Shown: positions 1 through 12,430, counted from the stretch's first letter. The stretch: DNA of 64,000 nucleotides from Bemisia tabaci (GCF_918797505.1 NC_092799.1:25172382-25236381), one strand, 5' to 3'. Numbers and translations are program-made. The notes: generated by a model not told the origin, from the sequence alone.

Positions 1-986
1 GCGCCTCAATACAACTATAACTATACTTGTGCTCGGTGGTATATTAAATAACTAGCGGAGCATAATTTTATCGACAAGTCAAGCGCTTACTATCTGATTA
101 GACTACGGGAAGAACTAGGCTTTTAAGAATCGATTCGAACAAAAGTTTTCATGAAAATTAAAAAAAACGACTTTCCCTCTTTTCCGTCATTTTAAAGCTT
201 GTGAAAAACAAATGGTGGGAGGATACGAAGGGGACGTCCCGTGCAAGGGTGGCGACAGGGGATTTCAGAAGAGATGAGGGAGTGCCACCTCCCTGATGGG
301 TTGTGGGAGGACCGAGTTTTGTGACAGTTAGGCGTCGCAGAGCGCCAGAGAGCGCTGTGAGAGCGACTCTGATGTTTGTAAAAACAAATGATGCGTGTCA
401 ATACTGGAATGCTCAGTTCCACTGCTTGGATTTGCTTCAAGAAGCTTTTGAAGAAATTAATCAAATAAAAACACCATTCAAACTCCGAAGGTGAATTTCA
501 GTGGAGTGTAAAATATAACTTTTAAGTGCCTGGAACGGGAACCCCGGAACCCTTTTGAGTCGAATCAAAAGTTCATCGTGAGTAGTCATTTTCTCAAAAG
601 CGTTTTTTTAAAGAAGAAAAGAAAAAAACTAATTTCTGGGGCATGTTATTTTTTCAAAAATAAGCATATTTTTTTTTCTTCCCCTAATGTTAGAGTTGGG
701 TGCACTGCACAGACCGCACGATACGCTTACAAGATATTCAATTAACATTTTTCATTTGATGCGGTCTCGATGAAATAATAGGGGGCGCAGAATTGGACTA
801 GTTTTTTCTTTGAAACGATAAAATACTTGCATATTAATATAGAAATTGCTGGAGGGATCAAACATGAAAACGTTAGCAGCTCAAGATGATATTGCGTAAG
901 TGTTTTACTTTTTTCTAAGATGTGAACTGCCACTCCAAAGAAAAACACCGCGAGAGCATTCGAAGGTTGCCGAGTTTCCTTTAAAA
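1..986. other. No gene recognised
   Basis: AT-rich DNA with a more GC-rich patch at about 230-370. Short open frames on both strands overlap each other and match nothing I know. I see no clear repeat boundaries. Confidence 0.4.
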
Positions 987-1463
987 CATGGTGTCTAGAG
1001 TTTTTGATCAGGCTCATTCCCTGATTTTTCCCTGATTTTCAGGAGCTCATTCCCTGATAAAAAAACCGAAGTTTTCTCCCACTTCTCCGGGATTTTCTAG
1101 GGGAAAAGAATATAACTATCCAGAGTTCCATAAATGAATTTAGGTTATGATTCATCTTTCAGCCATTTCTTTAGCACACATTCAAAATTTCAAATCTGAT
1201 AGCGTTCCTGATGTTTCTGTTATCTGGTCAATGAAAGCTTCTCTATTCTTTCGATGATTTGAAGATTCAAAATGTGTTATTCAAGAAGTCAATAATAGCG
1301 CTCGGCCAGATTGGACCGCCAAATTTGAAATCAAAATCATCCTTAAGCGGTAAAAGAAGAGATTATCCCGGTTTCTGGAACAGTCTCCCTGACTTTTCCC
1401 TGTAAATTTTCATTCCCTGATGAATCCCGGATTTTCCCGGTTTTTCCCGTTCTAGACACCATG
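987..1463. mobile_element. Non-autonomous hAT-like element (477 bp)
   Basis: Terminal inverted repeats CATGGTGTCTAGA / TCTAGACACCATG. Flanks CTTTAAAA (979-986) and CTCTAAAA (1464-1471) form a 7/8-matching 8-bp target duplication. The ends are rich in CCCTGATTTTTCCC-type motifs. No transposase frame. Confidence 0.75.
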
Positions 1464-1728
1464 CTCTAAAAGAATACACATTATCTGGGAGACTTTCGAG
1501 TATTTTACTTAAAATTTACAGGGATTTTCATCCGCAATTGCCTTTGGTGTATCAAAATATTTTGAGGGAAAATACTCAAAACTTTTGTGGAAAATAATAA
1601 ACAAATAAGGAGAAATATGACGAAGTTCTAATAGTTATACGGCGTTTAGCTCAGCACGGGAGTGTAAATCATCGCACCGCTGGCATAAGGGCGTATTTCG
1701 ATTTCTACGTGAGCCCTGTTTCCGAATA

Positions 1729-1980
1729 CTGCCGTGCTAAGGAAAAACGTCGTATGAGCCATCAGACGTTGCCAAGTTTTCTTCGATAAAAACTGACTTA
1801 ATTAGAAAAATTGTGAATATTTTCCCCCAAAAATTTCAGACAGTTTGGCATGCAAGTTGATCTAAAATATCTGAAAATTTCAAGGAAAATATGCATGAAT
1901 GTCGTCGTAAATACAAGTTTTATCGAGGGAAATTTGGCAACTCTCGAATGTTCATACGGCGTTCTTCCATAACACGGCAG
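1729..1980. mobile_element. MITE family E, copy 1 (252 bp)
   Basis: Imperfect terminal inverted repeats, starting CTGCCGTGCTAAGGAA and ending in a run terminating CACGGCAG. Inner sub-motifs near both ends read CGTATGAG and its complement. Three other copies are in this window. Confidence 0.75.
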
Positions 1981-2204
1981 AGTAACTCAATGCTTTCCGG
2001 AGTCCATGTGGAAAAAGAATTGCGACCTCTAGTCGGAGGAGCAACGATATGCAAAGAAAAAACGAGAGAGGACCGAAATGCCGACTTATGTAACGCATCT
2101 TAACTGACCAGGGACGATAAAAATAGCTCCGCCTTCTTCAAGAGCAGGCAACGCCCTCTACGCACAATTTCTGGGACTATCTAAGTGGCGGTAAACTATG
2201 AACA

Positions 2205-2656
2205 CTACACGGAAAAAACGAGCTTAGGGTTGGGACCTACATGTTAGTGCTGGGCACTAACGAGGGTTAGATCAAATGGAGCCAGCAAGTCAGAGGAGTG
2301 CTGGGCACTAAACAGCTCGAGGCTGGGTCACTAAGGAAGAAGTAGTGTCAAGCCCTAAAGTGACTTTTGAGCGAGCGTAAAATATGAAACGCCTCCGCCT
2401 GGGATCGAACTCGGGTTGCGCCGGTGGAAGACCAGCGCGTTACCACCAGGCTATCGTGACTCCGACGTCTCATGGGTGAATTTACACCTGTTAAGCGCAA
2501 CTACGTCTCGCGGCATCTGATTAGCACTACTCATGTTCAGTGCCCACCTGCACTGCCTTCCGGTGTTGAGCTGTACAGCGCTTAGACGCCAGCCCTCAAC
2601 TACTCCCCACTAAACGGCCAGTAGTGCTCAACACTAGTCTTGTTTTTTCCGTGTAG
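2205..2656. mobile_element. TIR element carrying a tRNA-like core (452 bp)
   Basis: Ends CTACACGGAAAAAAC / GTTTTTTCCGTGTAG, a perfect 15-bp terminal inverted repeat. The inside has repeated TAGTGCTGGGCACTA-like palindromes (around 2245-2310) and a tRNA-like block at 2391-2463. A similar end, TACACGGAAAAAA, recurs alone at about 3713. No target duplication is clear. Confidence 0.65.
2391..2463 (-). ncRNA. tRNA-derived (SINE-like) sequence, probably not a functional tRNA
   Basis: On the minus strand the 73 bases contain a pol III A-box-like TAGCCTGGTGG and, at normal spacing, a B box GAGTTCGATCC. An anticodon-arm-like hairpin (GCTGG/CCGGC around TCTTCCA) lies between. The acceptor and T stems do not pair properly and position 33 is not T, so a working tRNA is unlikely. 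Confidence 0.5.
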
Positions 2657-2937
2657 TTCGTGTCTAGGGAACGGTTGCCAACATTGAAATGATTGTGAGT
2701 TGGCTGAAAGTGCTAGACACGAAGCCATTAAACCAGCAGATGAAAAGAAAAAAAGAAAAAAATTGAACTACGAGTTTGACAAAACCATGGGTGCAGAATC
2801 TCCCGAGTTTTCACAAGCTCGCCCGCCGGCTTTCCACATATTCTTCATCAGGTTCTCACAAAATGTCTCACCAATTTCAAAAGCGATCACCTTTTCCTTC
2901 TTTCCTCCATTTGCTTTCGACTTTCGGCCCCTAAATT

Positions 2938-3706
2938 AGGGTGTCTATCAAAACGGAATGACAAAAAATCAGTACTTTAACAAGACTTTTTCAGTGCCTT
3001 TGCAGTACTTTTAGTTTTACAGTACTTTTTTAATACTTTCAGTTTTATAGTACTTTTTCAGTGCTTTCAGTTTTACAGTACTTTTCCAAAAAATTCAGTA
3101 CCTCAACAGAAAAATTCATCAAGTGATTTTTCAGTATCTTACAATTAGAGTGAAGAAATTCGAAATTCCCGCGCAATTGCTAAAAAATGACGTAGCTACG
3201 ATATTATGACACAGTTAATCAGAAAGGAACCAACCCGAATTTTCGAAAAACATTAGAAATTAGCTAAGAATATTTTTGAGTTCCACTAGTCGTTTATTTT
3301 CTCCTGCCAAAATCTGAGAGTCGAAAAAAAGAAATTGGTTAGTGAAAAGCGGGGTTAATGTTTATTTTCTACATTTAGCCTTATGCAGGAATAAAACTTC
3401 AAACCTCTTTTTCTCAATTTCAACTTAATGTGGGTTGGTTCCTTTCTGATTGATGAACTCTGTCCATTTGAAGCTCATTGGTGGCCTGAAGATCGGCTAG
3501 CTGAACAATCGTGATCTAGCGAGCGAATACTGCACCAAAAATAAATGCGTAGAGGATTGCGTATATTTCAGGCTTCACACGCGTGACTCGACGAGATAAA
3601 GTCCCGGACTTTTCTGCGGAATTTCCGTGCTTTTTCAGTACTTCCGGATCGCCTTTACTTACAAAATCAACACTCTTTCCAAACTTTCCAAACCAGTAGA
3701 CACCCT
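2938..3706. mobile_element. hAT-like element, family G, copy 1, with nested insertion
   Basis: Ends AGGGTGTCTA / TAGACACCCT. Sub-terminal DNA is full of CAGTACTTTT repeats (about 2960-3110 and 3630-3650). A TTAA-type MITE is nested at 3219-3449. The other copy is at 25178-25457. Confidence 0.6.
3219..3449. mobile_element. piggyBac-type MITE, copy 1 (231 bp)
   Basis: Inverted ends TCAGAAAGGAACCAAC / GTTGGTTCCTTTCTGA. Left flank TTAA (3215-3218) and right flank TTGA (3450-3453) fit a once-perfect TTAA target duplication. It interrupts the element at 2938-3706. Confidence 0.65.
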
Positions 3707-3857
3707 GTAGATACACGGAAAAAAGAGCACATTGCCTCTTGTCCAGCGCAGTTGTCAAAATTTAGATAACCTGCTCCGGAAAATGAAACGCCTAGGTTAC
3801 CGATGTACACGTCTAGGTAGCCTTCTTACGCGCTTGAATGGAGGTAGAGGAACCTCG

Positions 3858-4100
3858 GTAGACAAAGCGATAGACAAAGAAGACAAAAGGTATATGGAGG
3901 GATCCTATTGGTGGAGGCAAGTACTTGCAATAGACAAAGGAGGTTATAGTGATAGACTAAAGGTAGCCTACAGGAAAACCTTTAGTTAGTCTTCCATTTC
4001 CCTCTTCGACCATAGCAACCACCTGTTTTCACCAATAGGATCGCTCCATGCTCCCTCTTATTTTTATCGCATTGTCTATCAATGTCAGTAATCAACCTGC
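3858..4100. mobile_element. Fold-back MITE family J, diverged copy 1
   Basis: The halves are complementary: ATAGACAAAGAAGACAA and GGATCCTATTGGTG near the left, CACCAATAGGATCGCTCC and TTGTCTATCAATG near the right. It is shorter and more diverged than the copies at 12158 and 39960. Confidence 0.6.
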
Positions 4101-4458
4101 TGAGTGCTTCGTGGATGGAGCCTTAAGCTCCTAAACGCGTTCCAGGTACAAAACACAAGGCGCAAGTGAGTGCGAAAAAATGTAGCGTCATTCAGTTCAG
4201 TTAGACTGATCACGCGGAGGTCGCGCGCTGCTGGTTTCAGGGTCATATTTCAGGGATGAGGGTATCCGATTAAAATTATAAAATTCCGACCCACTTAACC
4301 TGGTTAGCGTTTAGGATTCCGCGGATTCTCAGGATGCAACCTCGTGAAACTATCTACAACATTAGCCGAGAGGGTAATATCTTGCCGAGGAGATTAATCG
4401 CATTCTGATTTCAAAAAATGGGCCAGAAATAGTGGTTCCTTGTTGCAAAATGTAATCC

Positions 4459-4741
4459 AATTATACTTCAGTTGGGGCAAGAAGAGTTCCCTTGTCGACA
4501 CGATTAATAATTGTGACGACAAGGAGTCAGGAATAATGCTAGGAAATTTTACGCGATGTAACAAGTTGTTTTTCTGACGCAATGAGCACTTACTTGAGTA
4601 CCGCAAAAAAATGCAAAGGAGAAGATTCTCTTACTTGCATGAATTCGTGCAATTTTTCGCGATGCTCTGGCTGACTTAGAAAAGGTATCAAACTTTGTTG
4701 GAACTGTCCAATATATCAAACACCTTTACGTGATCACATAG
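4459..4741. repeat. Dispersed direct repeat K1 (about 283 bp)
   Basis: From ATTATACTTCAGTTGGGG to ACGTGATCACAT. Same order and orientation as 9408-9689, with only scattered differences. Contains TTCCCTTGTCGACACGATTA / GTGACGACAAGGAGTC, an internal inverted repeat. Confidence 0.75.
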
Positions 4742-5828
4742 TCGGACAATTATTGCCATTTTTACCCGTATGCCATCAAATTTTGACCAATCTCATCAAA
4801 ATTTGTTCACAATCCGATCAAACACTCTCAAGACAGGAATGGGCACGGTGTTTTCAGGCTTTTCATCTCCGAAAAGCTGCAGTTAGTTTATGTTAGTAGT
4901 ATTTCACCACCTTGTTACATACAGTTCGGGCCACATTTTTTACAGTTTTTTCTTGTAGATATTTTAGTCAGCTTATTCAACATAGTACAAAATTATATGT
5001 ACAAAAAAGGAAAAGAAAAAAGAACCATTAACGAGTAGACGAGAACTTACGGGGAAGTCAGAGGGCAGTTGATCAGAATGAAATTGGCGAGAAAGTTCGA
5101 GCACTTACCTAGAACAGAAAAAACGAAATTAAATAAATTGTTACTGCATCATTTATCACTATTTTCCGATCGTTGGATTATTTTGTAAAAAAAACAGGTG
5201 TACAGACACTTTCAAACTTTCACTCAAATTTAAACAACCTTTCCCCATTTATAACGAAAATTCATGATAGCTTCCCCCTGAAAACTGGGTAGTAAAAAAA
5301 TTATATTCATAGCAAAAAGTAGTAAAAAATCTGACTTAGTTCTTTTTGGTTAATTAAAGTCCAATAAATACTTGGGCGATGCGAACGGTGGAATACGAGT
5401 GTCAAGTGTGAAAGGACAAGAGAAGAAGAAGAACAAGAAGAAAAAAAGAGGAAAAAGAAGGAGAAAATATCTGCGACTCGGCACGTTCCGTAGTAAATAT
5501 TTCAGTGTCACCGCGGACGCGGCGAAGGAACCAAAGATGATGATAAAAACTATTCAGCACGTAGTAGACTGCGGAGATTGAGTGCAAAAATGCAGCGAAT
5601 TCGCTCTTGTTAGTGCGTGTGACGAATGATGAATGCGTTGCATTCGCTGAATGGGATTATCCCATCTCATTTCTCGGCCATCAAGTTTAGTCTCCTCAGC
5701 TTAGAATCCTCGGTTCAATCGGTCGGTGTCAAAACCCAAGAAGATCATTTGGACTGCTGTTGCTAAAAGGAACTACTACTTCTGCCTGATACATGAAAGC
5801 ACCTATCATACATCGGCAACCAATAGAG
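4742..5828. other. No gene recognised
   Basis: AT-rich DNA with a purine-rich stretch of GAAGAAGAA type at 5415-5465. The short frame there is low-complexity and I do not call it a gene. Confidence 0.4.
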
Positions 5829-6091
5829 CATATCGACGGTGAAACTACCAAACCACGTATCTCGTTTGCGGTGTTTAAAAATCTACGCTCACATTTTATT
5901 TTTTTGAAGTAGACCAAATCAATATCATTCCTTGAAATTTTCACAGAATTTTCTCTGTGCGAAGAGGAAAAATCACAGAAATTTTCAAGACTAGACGTTC
6001 AGTAGTTTTTCATTTAAAAAATAAAGTATGACAGGAAGTCTGCGACGTCGCAAACCGAGAAACGTGGTTTGGTAGTTTCACCGTCGATATG
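5829..6091. mobile_element. TIR MITE family F, copy 1 (263 bp)
   Basis: Ends CATATCGACGGTGAAACTAC / GTAGTTTCACCGTCGATATG, a perfect 20-bp inverted repeat that continues imperfectly inward through ACCACGTATCTCG. The core holds TTTTCTTC-type hairpins and AAATAAAGTATGACAGG near the right end. Four more full-length copies and one fragment occur in this window. Confidence 0.8.
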
Positions 6092-6900
6092 TTGCTTCTA
6101 AAACAAGCCGAAATAATAGGTTCTAATCGCAAAATATGGTCTACTTTGTGCTGCCTCTCGATCCCGAGGTCCATTAAAATGGAATACGCCTTTACGGTGA
6201 GAATATGGACACCGCAAGCACCATTTCTGATCCGCGCAGCCATTTTAGGCTTTACGAGGCTCTTTGGATTAAAAAAAACTGACCAACGTGGCATGCAGAT
6301 GAATCCAAATGACAGAAAATATTGCTTCACATGAAGATTGTATCTTCGAGAATTTTTATCACATTACATGGCTGGGCGTATTTACTCACTTCTAAGACAG
6401 GTATTGCATGCATTGAATTTAAAGGAGGAGGGGGAAGAGGAAAAAGAAGAAGAAGAAAGCGAAAAAAACTCTTTTCGAACAGCCTGGACACAACTCCTAG
6501 ACCGCGTGTCTTGGGCAGCGATGTTTTGAATTTCTGGTAGTGTCACATTTTAATTCCTTAAAAGATAACCCATTATGGGTATCATACGGTTACGGCCATC
6601 ATATAGTTTTCATAGGGACGTTTAGCGTGATATTTCTCCGTTTTTCAGAAATATTTTAGGCGAATGTTGCGCGAGAAGTCCTGAAACATTATTTCAAAAA
6701 AATTCAAAAAGGAGCGGAAATTTTGAAACACCGCGATTGGCAACCGCGATTCCGCAGTTATCTCCTGGTCGATATTTTAAAACTCTGTCATATCTCGCGC
6801 TTGTAAAATTTGACCGCGGCGTGCGTTGATGCCCAAAAATCGGTAGGACACGACTTGAACCGAAACGCGGAGCCGAGAGCGAGGCAAGATGACTGAAATG

Positions 6901-7153
6901 CTGCCGCACTAAGGAAAAACACCGTATGACCCCTCACGCGTTGTCAAAATTCCTCTAATACAATATACATTTTCTGGAAAACTTCGAAAAATTTTTCTGT
7001 CGATTTTTCGCAGAATTTTGCTCCAAACTCAATCTGAAGAACCAGAAAATTTCAAGGAATTGTATTCGTAACTTAGTGCAAAAAGCAATCTTTGATTAGA
7101 AGAGATTTAACAATGTTCGAATGTTCATACGGTGTTTTTCTTTGGCATAGCAG
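6901..7153. mobile_element. MITE family E, copy 2 (253 bp)
   Basis: Starts CTGCCGCACTAAGGAA and ends TTTGGCATAGCAG. AAATG occurs immediately on both sides, a possible 5-bp target duplication. Internal AT-rich core similar to the copy at 1729. Confidence 0.75.
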
Positions 7154-7229
7154 AAATGAAGATGCGACCTCGACGCAAGTGCGGGCGGTGGGCAGCCGGC
7201 GCGGCGCACAGTGCAGCTAGTCATACGGC

Positions 7230-7743
7230 GAATGGAGTTGTTACATGTGTGAGAGGAATTTGCGATTTGACTGTTGATCATATGCAATAAAAGTTCGCGA
7301 GAAACACGATGGTGCCACTGGTTTTCTTTGAAATCAACTTCCAAGCTCAAAAAAAGCTCTCAAGTTGAGGCCAAAATGGAGGGGATATCCCACCCTACCC
7401 TGAGAGTCCACCTCTACATCAAGACAAACTCTCCATGCAAAGATACTTAGCAAATACATTGACAGGGCTGCCACTTTATTTGGGGACTGCGAAACTGAAA
7501 ACACGGCAACCCTGCTAAGGTACTTGCTCCCTATCTTTGCATGGAGAGTTTGTTTTGATGTAGAGGTGGACTCTCAGGGTAGGGAAGGATATCATCTCCA
7601 TTTTGGCCTCACTTTTAGAGCTTTTTTTGAGCTTGGGACATGATTTCAGAGAAAACCAGTAGCACCATCGTGTTTCTCGCAAACTTTTACACATAAATCA
7701 ACAGTCAAATCGCAAATTCCTCACACATGCAACAACTCCATTC
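7230..7743. mobile_element. Fold-back element (about 514 bp)
   Basis: Long inverted arms. The left arm has GAATGGAGTTGTTACATGTG and ACTCTCCATGCAAAGATA; the right arm has TATCTTTGCATGGAGAGT and CACACATGCAACAACTCCAT. The arms meet near 7485 with almost no spacer. No coding capacity. Confidence 0.75.
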
Positions 7744-8043
7744 TAACATTATGTGGAAACTTTCAAAGGTTTTAGCCCCATGAATATAAAACTTAGAGGT
7801 TCCATTGATTCTCTTGTACAGTTGACTTTAAAAAACACTCGTTAACATGCATAATAAAACGAAATTAAAATCGAAATCATTGGTTTTAATTTGAAAAAAT
7901 ATAGTGTCCAACCTCTCCCAAAATCTCGATCTACTGTGCGACGGGCCGCGCTTTGAGTGCCGCGGCCGCGACCAATTATTCAAAAACGAGGCGCGCAATT
8001 CGAGAATAATGACGCGCGATTTGTGTAGGAATCGAAGTGATTA

Positions 8044-8296
8044 CTGCCGTGCTAAGGAAGAACGCCTTATGAACATCCGAGAGTTGCCAAATTTCCTTGG
8101 ATAAAATGTATATTTTTTAGGAGAGTTATGAATATGCTTCCTTGAAATTTTCAGACACTTTCGATCAAATTACAAGCAAAATTATGTGAGAAATTTGGAG
8201 AAAAATATTCGCAAATCTTCCTGAAAATTAGCGATCTGTCCAAAGAAATTTGGCAACGCCCGAAAGCTCATACGGCGTTTTTCGTTAGCACGGCAG
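8044..8296. mobile_element. MITE family E, copy 3 (253 bp)
   Basis: Starts CTGCCGTGCTAAGGAAG and ends GTTAGCACGGCAG; the best-preserved termini of the family. ATTA flanks both ends. Confidence 0.75.
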
Positions 8297-9407
8297 ATTA
8301 GCGGACCGTTTAGACGACTCGTCGCTCTTCTAACATGGGCGCACCTCTATTTCCACGTGAGCCCTGTTTTACATATGAATTCATGCTCTCTGTGGCTAAC
8401 ACGGACATGCAGATACGCTCTTTCGTCAGAGAAGCGATAAGCTCATTATCATTGGATATCTTCCGCCTCCGCTACTTCCAAAAATTAATGCGCCTGGATC
8501 CTAGAAAAATAACTTTTTTGAGATTATATTATAATTTTTATCCACAGTATGACATAACAGTAAGGTGTACCTTACAGCTTAGGCTAAGGTGTACCTACAG
8601 AAATCTAAAAAAATAGATTTCTAGGATTCAGGCATAATAATTATGGACTTAGATTAATGGGAGAGAGGTTTACATATTCGCGCGTTGGAAACCGAGTGTT
8701 TCAACGGATGGGGTGTTCGATAATGACTTGTACAGTGTACACACAGATGAAAATATCAATACATTGCTGATGGTCTATTGCTGATTAGAAATGGTCGGAA
8801 CATCAGTTATTGAGACACATCTTTAATTAGTCTCCACTCACTTCAAATCGTTCACGGAAAATTTCATGGAGATCGTTCCCGAAAAAAGGAATCAATAAAC
8901 AACCGATTACAATCGGACATTTTCATGGTAAAAGGAACTATGTGTAAATGTATTAAATCAAAAGGAGCTATTGGCGTGGGATAGTCCGTGTGTTCAGTAC
9001 TTCGTTCATCTTGCCCCAAATACATCCGATATGAGGATGCCCTCAGAATATAGCTTACGTCACTCAAATATTACGTCACGAAACGTAAAAAGAATTCTTA
9101 TCTGCGTATTACAACCAGAAGTGCCATGCACTCACGAGAGATTAACTGGATTATGATCGATTAAATATAACATTGACACTTCATAAACACTATCTATTTG
9201 ATGAAGTGCGCTACAGAGTCGCACACAATTGCGGTTTGCAACATTTCTATAAGTGGGTAAGAGCGAAATTTTAAACAAATTGAATTTAAATATAGTATGT
9301 ATCGAATCTCCATTAACTTCACTGAAAAAAATCGGACCCACTGTAGCAGAAAAATGTGCATATTTTGCAGTTGTAGGTTAACCTAATGCTTCATTAGGCC
9401 AGGAAGA
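8297..9407. other. No gene recognised
   Basis: AT-rich. A small inverted repeat at about 8495-8625 brackets TGTGTACC-like motifs (GGATCCTAGAAA / TTTCTAGGATTC). Nothing else is supported. Confidence 0.4.
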
Positions 9408-9689
9408 ATTATATTTCAGTTGTGGCAAGAAGAGTTCCCTTGTCGCAATGATTAATCATTGTGACGGCAAGGAGTCAGGAATAATGTCAGGAAATTTTAC
9501 GCGAAGTAACAAGTTGTTTTTCTGACGCAATGAGCACTTACTTGAGTACCGCAAAAAAATGCAAAGGAGAAGATTCTCTTACTTGCATGAATTCGAGCAA
9601 TTTTTCGTGATGCTCTGGCCGACTTAGAAAATGTATTAAACTTTGTAGAATCGTCCAATATATCAAACACCTTTACGTGATCACATGCT
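9408..9689. repeat. Dispersed direct repeat K2
   Basis: Second copy of the repeat at 4459-4741, starting ATTATATTTCAGTTGTGG and ending ACGTGATCACAT. The sequences outside these limits differ, so both are independent insertions or a segmental copy. Confidence 0.75.
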
Positions 9690-9817
9690 TTGCTATTTTT
9701 AACCTTATTCGTTTTGAAACATCAATAAAAACCATCAAGTGAACGTGCCAGCGGGGGAGGGGTGCGCATAAGACGCGTTTACTCGTGTTGAACACATTTT
9801 TTGGGAAAGCCCTGTCA

Positions 9818-10534
9818 ACACTACTAGCTAAAGGTCACGGAACTTTGCGTGAAAGTCAAGTTTCGTAAAACTATCCCTAGAGGACAAGGCCTTCCATTCA
9901 TAAGAAATGAACAAAAAAATTATGAAAGAACAAACACAAAATTTGGTTTAATGATTTTAACTTCCGCCGCCGCGCCACGCCGACCACACCGTGTTTGGCG
10001 CAATGCGTAAAGTATTCACGCAGTCTTTTAGGCGCTATGCGTTTCACGCTGACCGCACTGTGTTTGGCGCAATGCGTGAAGTATTCATGCATTCTTGTAG
10101 GCGTTATCCGTTTCACGCTGACCACAATAACCGCACTTTGTTTCATGCAATGAGTGAAGTATTCGTGTAGTCTTGTAAGCGCTAATATGTGTTACATGCC
10201 GTATGCCGCGCCGAGGGCTTCTCCTTTTCATCTCAAGTCCTCGTCATCATTTTTCCCTAAGTCCCGCGCCGTTCCAGGCCAAATTGTGCGTTTAGTTTCT
10301 CTCTCAACTCGACTAATTAAAAGGTGATGTCTCTTGTATCACTGAAAGACGACAAAATTAGAAATTACTATACTCTCAGGAAATGAGAGGTTTTGTGGTC
10401 TTTTCTCGTTTGTATTTTTTTTCTAAAGCCGATTTTTTTAATACCTACATTTAAAAAAATTGCAAAATTTGCCACCCCCTAGATTTGCCGCCAAGGGCCG
10501 CGGCCCGTGTGGCCACCCCCTTAATCCGGCCCTG
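9818..10534. mobile_element. hAT-like repeat family H, copy 1 (uninterrupted)
   Basis: Right end ...CCCCTTAATCCGGCCCTG, i.e. CAGGGCCGGATTAAGG inward, a hAT-type terminus. Contains three units of a roughly 69-bp tandem repeat (9978-10190). It is collinear with 21659-23359 but lacks the 1,039-bp insertion there. Confidence 0.65.
9978..10190. repeat. Tandem repeat, about 3 units of 69 bp
   Basis: Each unit holds GGCGCAATGCGTGAAGTATT, then a CAGTCTTTTAGGCGC/CATTCTTGTAGGCG run and ATGCGTTTCACGCTGACC. Two units occur in the second family H copy (21815-21970). Confidence 0.75.
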
Positions 10535-12157
10535 GAAGTAGGTATACTATTAGTGGCAAGGCACTTGTCTGCATTGGGAAACTAATGGCTCATTATCGAG
10601 TTTCTGAAATAAGCCATAAATAATAGTTCCCTATTAAAAGTGAAGTCAAAATATTCATACAGATAGGAGCATTTTACAAACTATTTATCAAATTCGATCA
10701 AACTTCCTAAAATAGATATTATCAAATTCTGTCAAAGAGGGTTTATACCTACAGCAACTAATTATGAATCAGTAATAAATAATGCTTCCATAAAAGTAGT
10801 ATGAGGCAAAAAAAGCGTGCGGACCAGAACTCATCTCATGGGGAAAAGAGAAACGAACGAACGGAACGAAAAAAGTTATAGTGAGTTAGTTAGTTATAGT
10901 TGGTTATTATAATTTTAAGACATTCAGCGTCTCAAAAAATAAGCAGAAGCAAACGGCTCTCAATTCATAACCGAAAATCGACGCGAATATTTAATTTTAT
11001 CATTCAGATTTTCAATATCACTGAAGATTGGGCAAAACTTTAACTGCTATAACGAGAGTTAAATCCGTGTATTGACGATGAATACAACGAGACCATAGGA
11101 TAACTTTCGGTTTCATACTTTTCTACTCATGTTTATTGAGTTGGTCAAGGCGCAGAAATTCCGCGCTTGAGGATGTATTGAAAACTGTATGCATTATCAT
11201 TAGGGCGCGTCATGATGGCAACAAACAAGCGATCTTCAAAACACTCGAGATAAGAATACAAGCACGATGACGAAAGCCCCATTGAAGATGTTCCGAAGCG
11301 CAGAGCAATACACTCCGATTTTGCGCCAAAACCCGAGTCTTTTCAAGAGCAGCGCTTGGAGACCCACTTGTCGATAGGTCAAAAGCTCTATCGAAAACGA
11401 TCTTTCGACATAAGAGGGGGCGGCAAGTTTTGATAGCTAACCTAAGTACAGGTTAAACGTCACTGTGGATATTGGCGAAAAATCAATGGAACCAATACAG
11501 CAACTATTCGTGCTCGGCTTTCGCGCTTAATAAGTACAATATGTGCATACACTTCAAATTGAAGGGGTTTTCGGTACGTGTCATTTTTTAGTATGGCGCA
11601 CGCTCTGCTGGCTTTTAGTGAGTTGTGCAATCGCTTCGGAGGGGTTCCAGCGTCAATATCATGAAAAGGACCACGTCTTTTTTTATATAAGAGTCTATCT
11701 GTAAGCAAACCAGCGGGGGAAAGAATTCTGATTGGGTTTGATTTTTGTTATCCATGAAAAAGTCATATTAATTAGTTTTATACTGTTATACAGGAAAACA
11801 TTCTTTCAGTAAAATAAATCATTCAGTGAATATTTTTATTTTACGAGTTAAAGACTCAAAAGTTTTATACTCAAGTGGGCAATTGCCTCCCTCCTCCTCT
11901 TGAATTTGAGAGTTCATTTTCTTAGGGTACGATTTTCTGTCGATTTGGATCGTTTTCGGACATTAAACGACTTATTCAAAAATTTTTCCCTTCCTCCTCT
12001 TTCTTTAATCTTTTGCCTTCTCTGAAAAATCAGAAGGTCCTTCTCTTCGAGGTTCGTCTGATTTAACGCTCCTGATTCTGAAATCAGTTGGGTGTGCGAA
12101 CTGCGATGCATAAAAACTGATGCACCGTAAGGTGGTCATCGAGTCGCTTGCTCCTCA
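10535..12157. other. No gene recognised
   Basis: Mostly AT-rich with no repeat termini that I can define and no conserved reading frame. Confidence 0.4.
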
Positions 12158-12430
12158 GCGGGCGGATTATTGAGATTGATAGACAAAGCTATAGACAAAG
12201 AATACATAGGGGGTATAAAGCAATCCTATAGGTTGGAATGGGTGGTTCTCATAAACTAAGGGGGAAAATGATAGACTAACTGTCGGGTCTCTCGTGGGTT
12301 GCCGTTAGTTAGTCTATTGCCTACCTCCTTTGTCCATTGCAACCACCCGCTTCTACCAATAGGATCCCTCCAAATCCTTTTTGTCTTCTTTGTCTATTGC
12401 TTTGTCCATCAATTTCAATAATCGGCCCGC
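12158..12430. mobile_element. Fold-back MITE family J, copy 2 (273 bp)
   Basis: Near-perfect snap-back: left GCGGGCGGATTATTGA...ATAGACAAAGC, right GCTTTGTCCATCAATTTC...AATCGGCCCGC. Inner arms carry the ATAGGATCCCTCC / ATAGG motifs. Same length as the copy in ECHS1 intron 3. Confidence 0.75.

Noticed and set aside
5372..5581. Lys/Arg-rich short frame
   Set aside because: Arises from a GAAGAAGAA purine stretch; low complexity.
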